Of a stretch of 5,667 nucleotides of DNA, positions 1 through 4,749 are shown piece by piece. Within the stretch, counting starts at the first letter, position 1. Each line of letters starts with the position of its first letter. Both the position numbers and the translations under genes were made by a program. This DNA is from Myxococcota bacterium (GTDB taxonomy: Bacteria > Myxococcota > Polyangia > GCA-2747355 > JAKLHH01). The notes beneath the pieces are model-generated. The model was not told the origin of the DNA. It searched no databases and saw nothing but the letters and a program-made list of their open reading frames with translations. The stretch spans positions 1 through 5,667 of the forward strand of contig JAKLHH010000571.1 in NCBI GenBank assembly GCA_022710245.1. The letters are read 5' to 3'.

Positions 1-1643
1 GGCTCACGCAGCGGCGGTCGGCCAGGCGGAGGCTCGGGGAGAGACGAGGCGCCGGTGCTGGGCGTCTCCAGCTCCAGATCGTCGACGGCCGGCATGTTGA
101 GGACGCCCGAGTCCTCGCGCTCGGCGTGGGGCGGGGCCTGCTGCCCGGGGTCGACCAGCTCGAGCTCGGAGAGCTCGATCACCGCGCTGCGCGTACGCGG
201 GATGGTGGGGTCGAGGTCGCGGAGCTCGAGGAGGTTGCCGGGGCTCGACGGCGAGTGCACGAGCTCGAGCTCGGCGCTGTCCGGCGTGCGCGCCGCCACC
301 CCCGGCGCCGCGGGCCCGATCTCGGCGAGGCCGGTGAGGCTGAGGCACTCCACCTGGACGAGCAGCGACGGAAGGTCGAGGTCTTCGCCCAGCGCCTGCC
401 GCAGGCTGATCCCCGAGAGCAACCGGCGCAGCATGCTGGCGCCGAAGACGCGCTCGACGCCGAGGCGGAACCGCTCGCCGAGCCCGGTGAGGCGGAGCGC
501 GCCGTCGAGGTGCGGTCCCAGGTGCGGCGTCAGGTCCTCCGCGCGGGTGATGCGCTTCAGCGTGGAGAGCACCAGCTCGACGGGCTCCACCGGCGAGTGC
601 GGCACGCGGCTGCTGAAGTCGTCCCCGGGCGCCCACCAGACCGTGCCCTCGGACCAGCGCAGCGCGTTCACGAGCTTCAGGCGGACCTGCCCGTAGAGGC
701 CCTCCTCCACCACCCGCTGCTCGACCAGCCCGAGCGCGACCAGCGTCTCGCCGAGCTTCTTCGAGCCCGAGCGCGCCTCCTTCATCGCCTGCGCGAGCTG
801 CTCCTCGGTGATCGCGCCGCGCGTGACCAGGTAGTGACCCAGGGTCTCGTTGCGCAGGTTGGAGTCGACGTAGATCGGGCGACCGGCGACGATGAAGATG
901 ATCCGGCGCACCTTGCCGCGCCCGAGCCGGAAGCTCCCGGTCGCCTCGGACCCGGCGGCCTGCACCAGCAGCCAGGCGAGGGGGTGGCGCTCGACCTCGG
1001 AGCGCAGCGGTCGCGCGAGGTCCACCGCCTCGGGGGTGGCGGCGCGCAGGGGCGCGATCGCCCTGCCCTCCTCGACGGGCAAGGGCGGCAGCACCCTGGG
1101 CGGCGTGGCGCTGGCGGGGAAGGCGTCCCCCTCGAGCTCGCCGAGCGCCGGCTCGAACCCCTCCGCGCTGAGCGGGATCGGCTCCATCGAGCTCGGCTCG
1201 AGCAGCGGCTCCGGCTCCCGCGGGTCGAGGGGCACCGGCGCCAGCCCGCCGAGCACGCCGCGCAGCAGCCCGAGCAGCTTGGCGATGAAGCGGCGCGGCT
1301 GCAGCGGCTTCGGCACCAGCTCGGCGCCGAAGTTGTCCGCCAGCTGCTTGATCACCGCGGGGTCCTTGTAGACGCCGCTGACCGCGAGGATCGGCACCGT
1401 GCGCCCCTCGGGCAGATCGCGGATCGCGTGGCAGAGCTGGAAGCCGTCGGCCTGCGGGAGCGCGAGGTCGGTGATCACCAGGTCCGGCCGCTCGCGACGA
1501 AAGATCTCGAGCGCCGCGGCGCCGTCTCCCGCCTCGACCACCAGCGGCCGATAGGCCGCCAGCCCCGGCTCCGCGGCGATCAGCTCCACGATGACGCGGC
1601 GGTCCTCCGGCTGGTCATCAACGACGAGGAGCTTCACCGGCAT
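1..1643 (-). CDS. Response regulator with receiver, PATAN/DUF4388 and acidic C-terminal tail (partial, C-terminus cut)
   Basis: Probable phosphorelay output protein, cytoplasmic. At least 547 residues are visible and no stop is reached before the left edge. Residues 1-125 are a CheY-like receiver: acidic pair D9-D10 in LLVVDDQ, phosphoacceptor D59 in LVITDL, S89 in LAVSG and K112 in PKPL are all in place. A proline-rich linker (about 135-210) follows. Residues about 219-340 match the PATAN (DUF4388) domain, with two helical repeats of the LGxxLVxxGxIxxEQL type (about 268-290 and 298-320). About 350-440 is a further helical region I cannot name. After 440 the protein turns acidic and low-complexity, with repeated LEL/ELEL. 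The ATG at 1643 is chosen because the receiver begins at once (MPVKLLVVDD); only a weak AGAG lies upstream. It starts 10 bases after the OppF-like stop, so it is probably the third gene of that operon. No DNA-binding domain is seen, so protein-protein output is likely (inference). Receiver and PATAN calls are firm; the biological role is unknown. Confidence 0.88.
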   Translation of the reverse strand, partial: MPVKLLVVDDQPEDRRVIVELIAAEPGLAAYRPLVVEAGDGAAALEIFRRERPDLVITDLALPQADGFQLCHAIRDLPEGRTVPILAVSGVYKDPAVIKQLADNFGAELVPKPLQPRRFIAKLLGLLRGVLGGLAPVPLDPREPEPLLEPSSMEPIPLSAEGFEPALGELEGDAFPASATPPRVLPPLPVEEGRAIAPLRAATPEAVDLARPLRSEVERHPLAWLLVQAAGSEATGSFRLGRGKVRRIIFIVAGRPIYVDSNLRNETLGHYLVTRGAITEEQLAQAMKEARSGSKKLGETLVALGLVEQRVVEEGLYGQVRLKLVNALRWSEGTVWWAPGDDFSSRVPHSPVEPVELVLSTLKRITRAEDLTPHLGPHLDGALRLTGLGERFRLGVERVFGASMLRRLLSGISLRQALGEDLDLPSLLVQVECLSLTGLAEIGPAAPGVAARTPDSAELELVHSPSSPGNLLELRDLDPTIPRTRSAVIELSELELVDPGQQAPPHAEREDSGVLNMPAVDDLELETPSTGASSLPEPPPGRPPLRE

Positions 1644-1653
1644 GCACCGAACT

Positions 1654-2649
1654 CTACACGCTGGCGGCGCCCGGATCGAGGGGTTTGCGGTCCTCGTGGC
1701 AGGCGACGCGATGGAGCGCCGGGCCCTGCCCACCCCGCCCCTCGAGCTGGGGCAGGCTGCGCGTGCAGGCGACCCCCTGGCGCTCCGCGTAGAGCGGGCA
1801 GCGCGGGCGAAAGGGGCAGCCGGCCAGCTCGAGCGAGGGCGAGGGGACCTCCCCAGCTAGCGGATGCTGCTGGCGTCGCAGGGCGGGGTCCGGCACGGGG
1901 ACCGCCTGCAGCAGCGCGCGGGTGTACGGATGCCGCGGCGCGTCGCAGACAGCCTCGGCCGGCCCCTCCTCGACGATGCGGCCGAGGTACATCACGGCCA
2001 CGCGCTGGCAGAGGTGCCGCACCAGTCGCAGGTCGTGCGAGATCAGCAGGTAGGCCACCCCGGCCTCGCGCTGCAGGGCGCCGAGGAGGTTCACGATCTG
2101 CGCCTGGACGGAGAGGTCGAGCGCGCTGACCGGCTCGTCCGCGATGATCAGCCGCGGCGCCACCGCGAGCGCGCGGGCGATCCCCACGCGCTGCCGCTGC
2201 CCGCCCGAGAGCTCGTGCGGATAGCGAGCGGAGAGCTCGGCGGGGAGCCCGACCTGGGGGAGGAGGCGGGCGATCCTCTGCTCGCGCTCGGCCCGGCCCC
2301 TCGCCAGGCGGTGGATGAGGAGCGGCTCGGCCAGCGCCTCGCCGACGGTGAGGCGCGGATCGAGCGAGGCGTGCGGGTCCTGGAAGATGAGCTGCACGGC
2401 GCGCCCCAGCTCGCGGCGCGAGAGGCGGCCCGCCGGCACGCCGCCCCACCGCACCTGTCCGGCGTCGCGCGGCTGCAGGCGAAGGAGACAGCGCGCCAGC
2501 GTGGACTTGCCGCAGCCGGACTCGCCGACCAGCCCGAGCACCTCGCCCTCGTCGACGCGGAGGTCTACCCCGCGCAGCACGCGCGCGCGCGCCGGCTGGC
2601 CCGGGTAGCTGGCCGCGAGGCCGAGGACCTCGAGGAGCGGAGCCGTCAC
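1654..2649 (-). CDS. OppF/DppF-like peptide ABC transporter ATP-binding protein
   Basis: Second ATPase of an oligopeptide/dipeptide (or nickel) type ABC importer, acting on the cytoplasmic face of the membrane; 331 residues, a normal length for the family. Walker A is GESGCGKST (42-50), Q-loop Q90 in FQDP, signature LSGGQ (147-151), Walker B LIIADE with catalytic E172, D-loop SALD (175-178) and switch histidine H205 (LISHD), so it should be a competent ATPase. The C-terminal oligo_HPY region is present (RHPYTRALL, about 239-247), followed by cysteines C278, C284, C295 and C317; some DppD/DppF-type proteins carry an iron-sulphur cluster at such cysteines. The start is GTG, supported by GAGGT six bases upstream and by GTGA overlap with the stop of the preceding OppD-like gene, which implies translational coupling. 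The response-regulator gene begins 10 bases after its stop. The substrate cannot be told from the ATPase, and no permease is in view. Confidence 0.93.
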   Translation of the reverse strand: MTAPLLEVLGLAASYPGQPARARVLRGVDLRVDEGEVLGLVGESGCGKSTLARCLLRLQPRDAGQVRWGGVPAGRLSRRELGRAVQLIFQDPHASLDPRLTVGEALAEPLLIHRLARGRAEREQRIARLLPQVGLPAELSARYPHELSGGQRQRVGIARALAVAPRLIIADEPVSALDLSVQAQIVNLLGALQREAGVAYLLISHDLRLVRHLCQRVAVMYLGRIVEEGPAEAVCDAPRHPYTRALLQAVPVPDPALRRQQHPLAGEVPSPSLELAGCPFRPRCPLYAERQGVACTRSLPQLEGRGGQGPALHRVACHEDRKPLDPGAASV

Positions 2650-3641
2650 GCGCGCACCTCACCCTCGGCGAGAGGGCGCACGCAGCGGTAGCGATGCGGC
2701 GCGACGCCGCCCTGCGCGACGGGCGCGCGGCAGGCCTCGGCCGCCCTGCTGCAGCGGGCGGCGAAGCGGCAGCCCGGCGCCGGGTGGAAGGGGTCGGCGA
2801 CGCCGCCGGGCAGCTCGGGGAGCGCGCTGCCGGGCGGGACGCCACCGGCGAGAGCGCGCGCGGCGCCGAGGAGCGCGGCGGTGTAGGGGTGGCGCGGGCT
2901 CGCGAAGAGCGCCCGGGCGGGCGCCTCCTCGACGACCTGCCCGGCGTAGAGCACGGCGACGCGATCGCAGCTCTCCGCGATCACCCCGAGGTCATGGCTG
3001 ATGAGGAGCAGGCCCATGCCGCGCTCGCGGCGCAGCTCGGCGAGCAGGACGAGCACCTGCGCCTGCAGCGTCGGGTCGAGCGCGGTGGTCGGCTCGTCGG
3101 CGATGAGCAGCACCGGATCGCAGGCGAGCGCGGCGGCGATCAGCGCGCGCTGCCTGAGCCCCCCGGAGAGCTGGTGCGGGTAGGCGCTCGCTCGCTCGCT
3201 CGCGGCCGGGAGCCCGACGCGCGTGAGGAGCTCGATCGCGCGCTGCCACGCCGCCGCGCGCCCCAGGCCGAGGTGGGCGCGGAGGACCTCGGCGACCTGC
3301 TCGCCGACGGTGAGCACCGGGTTGAGCGCGGTCATCGGCTCCTGGAAGACCATCCCCACCTTGCCGCCACGCACAGCGCGGAGCCGCGCCTCGCCCGCCG
3401 CGAGCAGGTCCTCGCCCTCGAGCCGGACCTCGCCGCCGACGACGCGCGCCGTCTCCGGCAGCAGGCGCAGGATGGAGAGGGCGGTCATGGTCTTGCCGCA
3501 GCCCGACTCGCCGACGAGGCCGAGGGTCTCGCCACGCTCGAGCGTCAGCGAGACGTGGTCCACGACTCGGGCCACGCCCACGCCCGGCTGGTGCAGCTCG
3601 GTGATGAGGTCGCGGAGCTCGAGGAGGGGTGGGTCGGACAT
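2646..3641 (-). CDS. OppD/DppD-like peptide ABC transporter ATP-binding protein
   Basis: First ATPase of a heterodimeric peptide-type ABC importer, partner of the gene that overlaps its 3' end. From the chosen ATG it has 331 residues. Walker A is GESGCGKT (44-51), Q-loop Q100 in FQEP, signature LSGGLRQR (from 158; OppD proteins usually have LSGGMRQR), Walker B LLIADE with E183, D-loop TALD and switch histidine H216. The oligo_HPY tail is present (RHPYTAALL, from about 250), with cysteines C291, C297, C304 and C320 in the arrangement that binds an Fe-S cluster in some homologues. The ATG at 3641 was chosen because MSDPPLLELRDL opens the conserved N-terminal strand. The frame stays open to a TTG at 3773, but the extra 44 residues look non-conserved and run through a palindromic element. 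No Shine-Dalgarno precedes the ATG; the leader there reads CCCCTCC. A (GCTC)4 tetranucleotide run lies inside the gene at 3186-3203. A 150-base gap upstream probably carries its promoter, although I could not identify one. Confidence 0.92.
   Translation of the reverse strand: MSDPPLLELRDLITELHQPGVGVARVVDHVSLTLERGETLGLVGESGCGKTMTALSILRLLPETARVVGGEVRLEGEDLLAAGEARLRAVRGGKVGMVFQEPMTALNPVLTVGEQVAEVLRAHLGLGRAAAWQRAIELLTRVGLPAASERASAYPHQLSGGLRQRALIAAALACDPVLLIADEPTTALDPTLQAQVLVLLAELRRERGMGLLLISHDLGVIAESCDRVAVLYAGQVVEEAPARALFASPRHPYTAALLGAARALAGGVPPGSALPELPGGVADPFHPAPGCRFAARCSRAAEACRAPVAQGGVAPHRYRCVRPLAEGEVRA
2656..2660 (-). promoter_or_regulatory. Ribosome-binding site of the OppF-like gene
   Basis: GAGGT on the minus strand, six bases before the GTG at 2649 and inside the last codons of the OppD-like gene. 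It supports the GTG start and re-initiation at the GTGA stop/start overlap (2646-2649). Confidence 0.6.
3186..3203. repeat. Tetranucleotide repeat (GCTC)4 inside the OppD-like gene
   Basis: Four uninterrupted copies of GCTC (3186-3201) plus GC, read on the coding strand as GAGC units and encoding part of ASERASAY just before the ABC signature. A gain or loss of one unit would shift the frame upstream of the signature and Walker B. In this window the frame is intact. Confidence 0.75.
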
Positions 3642-3707
3642 CGTGGAGGGGACTTTACCACCCCCCGTTGAGGTGGCCGACTCCTGCCTGTCGGGCGGAT
3701 AGCCGTG

Positions 3708-3717
3708 CTTGCGCAAG
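3708..3717. promoter_or_regulatory. 10-bp perfect palindrome CTTGCGCAAG, possible operator
   Basis: CTTGCGCAAG reads the same on both strands and lies about 67 bases upstream of the OppD-like ATG, within the only gap that could hold the promoter of the transporter operon. The position suits a dimeric regulator site, but short palindromes also arise by chance in GC-rich DNA. No convincing -10/-35 or -24/-12 elements were found around it. Confidence 0.3.
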
Positions 3718-3727
3718 ACGCGGCTCG

Positions 3728-3776
3728 AATTTGCCCTGCTCGCCTCCTGCGGAGGCTCCGCGATGAAGGGCAAATT
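3728..3776. repeat. Nested palindromic element, possible bidirectional terminator or regulatory hairpin
   Basis: Perfect 10-bp outer arms AATTTGCCCT (3728-3737) and AGGGCAAATT (3767-3776) enclose two overlapping inner palindromes: GCCTCC-TGC-GGAGGC (3742-3756) and GCGGAG-G-CTCCGC (3749-3761). The inner two share bases and cannot form together. The element starts 15 bases after the DUF4261 stop, the usual place for a terminator, and about 87 bases before the OppD-like ATG. No T-run follows on either strand, so it is not a textbook intrinsic terminator. On the minus-strand RNA an AGGAGG is buried in the inner hairpin, but no start codon follows at a useful distance. It could also be a dispersed palindromic repeat. 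Confidence 0.6.
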
Positions 3777-3791
3777 ACCTGTGCTCTCTGG

Positions 3792-4583
3792 CTAGGGAAT
3801 ATCAAGGACGATGGCCTGGCGGTCCCGGACCAGCTCGCTCGGGGCGTGGCGCACGGGCCACTTCTGTTCCGCGCTGAACCCGAATGTGTGACCATCGAGG
3901 AGCACCGGTCCGGACTCGAGCACGTAGGCAGCAGCGTCGAGGAGTGAGCTCCGCAGGTCGCCGATCCTCATCCGGGTTCCCAACACCTCAAACTCCTTGT
4001 GCCCGAGCGCCTCGAGACCATGCGTCGCCGCCGAGAACGGGCCCGACCCCGACGCCCCCGAGATGGTGATCCCGACACACAGCGGCACCGGGAACGGCTC
4101 ATAGTTTGCGGCGAGCTCGACCACGACCTCGGGCAGGTGGACCTGGCTGGATGCGCCCCAGTAGAGCGCCGTGCCCCGGCCGGCGCGCAGCACCGCAGCG
4201 GAGAGCCGCGCCACCAGGAACGCTTCGCGCACAGGGTCGCCGCCGGGGACCGCCGTGACGATCACGTGCGTCTGGTGTCCGCGCACGGCGTCGTCTGGCC
4301 ACTGCCACATCCACGACCGCCGCACCGCATCGAGCACCTCCTCGGTCGGCACCGGCACGGGCATGTGCGCGGCCATGATCGCTGCACCCTCCACCTCGAA
4401 GTGCGCAACCGCCGCGCCCACCAGGAGGCGAAGCGGCGGCTGCTCGGGGAAGAGCTCACGCCATGCCGCGACGACCTTCTTGGGCTCCGGGGTATCACGA
4501 TCCGCGAGAAGCGGCATCGCGATCTGGATCAGCGTGCTCTCCTTCGCGCCGTTGGGCATCCCTCTCATTGACTGTTTCGACAT
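3792..4583 (-). CDS. DUF4261-family protein of unknown function
   Basis: Soluble protein of 263 residues from the chosen start, with no signal peptide or membrane segment. It resembles the DUF4261 family: GHQTHVIV (102-109), an alanine-rich helix, ALYWGASSQV (139-148), THGLEALGHKEFEV (187-200) and LLDGHTFGF (228-236) fall in the order and spacing I associate with that family. No catalytic motif is recognisable and the family's function is not known to me. An upstream in-frame ATG at 4604 would add seven residues, but GGAGG sits eight bases before the ATG at 4583, which is therefore preferred. Codon choice is slightly less GC-biased than in the transporter genes (TCA, AGA and AAA occur near the start), which might hint at separate acquisition. 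It is flanked by intergenic gaps on both sides, so it may be its own transcription unit. The family call rests on remembered motifs and needs a profile search. Confidence 0.72.
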   Translation of the reverse strand: MSKQSMRGMPNGAKESTLIQIAMPLLADRDTPEPKKVVAAWRELFPEQPPLRLLVGAAVAHFEVEGAAIMAAHMPVPVPTEEVLDAVRRSWMWQWPDDAVRGHQTHVIVTAVPGGDPVREAFLVARLSAAVLRAGRGTALYWGASSQVHLPEVVVELAANYEPFPVPLCVGITISGASGSGPFSAATHGLEALGHKEFEVLGTRMRIGDLRSSLLDAAAYVLESGPVLLDGHTFGFSAEQKWPVRHAPSELVRDRQAIVLDIP

Positions 4584-4591
4584 GCATCCGT

Positions 4592-4596
4592 CCTCC
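4592..4596 (-). promoter_or_regulatory. Ribosome-binding site of the DUF4261 gene
   Basis: GGAGG on the minus strand, eight bases before the ATG at 4583. It is the best Shine-Dalgarno match in the window and decides between this ATG and the in-frame ATG seven codons upstream at 4604, for which the GGAGG would lie inside the coding sequence. Confidence 0.7.
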
Positions 4597-4661
4597 GCAG
4601 CCATACGCGGTCCGAGGGGGGACCTTCCCGGAAAAGGTAGTCAGCGCGAGGAGGTGACCAA

Positions 4662-4675
4662 GACGCGGACGCGTC
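4662..4675. terminator. 14-bp GC-rich inverted repeat downstream of the regulator gene
   Basis: GACGCG-GA-CGCGTC has perfect 6-bp arms and lies 75 bases beyond the stop of the enhancer-binding-type regulator and about 79 bases before the DUF4261 ATG. It could be a weak terminator (only TT follows on the minus strand, and the two-base spacer cannot be the actual loop, so the closing pair must open) or an operator for the DUF4261 gene. The rest of the 4584-4749 gap shows only weaker structure, such as ACCTT/AAGGT at 4622-4638. Confidence 0.25.
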
Positions 4676-4749
4676 GGGATGACCAGGCGGCAGCGAGGTC
4701 GGAGCGCCGGGGGCGGCGGCGTGACGGCCTGCCTCCAGACCTGCCGAGG

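Larger units (their letters stand above)
3642..3791. other. Intergenic region upstream of the transporter operon
   Basis: 150 bases with no credible gene on either strand. It holds the nested palindrome and the CTTGCGCAAG palindrome, and just before the OppD-like ATG a G-run (3661-3666 on the minus strand) that can pair with CCCC (3648-3651). It contains short AT-rich patches unusual for the window. It should carry the termination signal of the DUF4261 gene and the promoter of the transporter operon, but neither is certain. Confidence 0.5.

Noticed and set aside
126..2129. Long open frame on the plus strand (over 600 codons)
   Set aside because: It lies antisense to the response regulator and the OppF-like gene, is rich in Arg/Glu/Leu/His repeats, has no recognisable domain, and is explained by the high GC content suppressing stop codons.
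2579..2592. Alternating GC run in the OppF-like gene
   Set aside because: It encodes an ordinary Arg/Ala stretch (RARVLRG region) and is unremarkable for the base composition.
1634..2845. Long minus-strand frame overlapping both ATPases
   Set aside because: Arg/Ala/Pro-rich composition without motifs, in a different frame from genes with complete ABC motifs; a GC-driven shadow.
2694..3671. Plus-strand frame of about 325 codons opposite the OppD-like gene
   Set aside because: Antisense mirror of the ABC coding sequence, with no domain of its own.
3642..3773. Upstream extension of the OppD-like protein to a TTG
   Set aside because: The additional 44 residues run through the nested palindrome, look unlike any OppD N-terminus, and the conserved domain begins right after the ATG at 3641.
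4639..4670. Possible sigma-70 promoter TTGGTC-N16-TACCTT upstream of the DUF4261 gene
   Set aside because: Only three of six matches in each hexamer; expected by chance in a gap of this size.
4669..4690. Possible sigma-54 GG-N10-GC element upstream of the DUF4261 gene
   Set aside because: Only the GG and GC dinucleotides match; the TTGC half and the TGGCAC core are absent.
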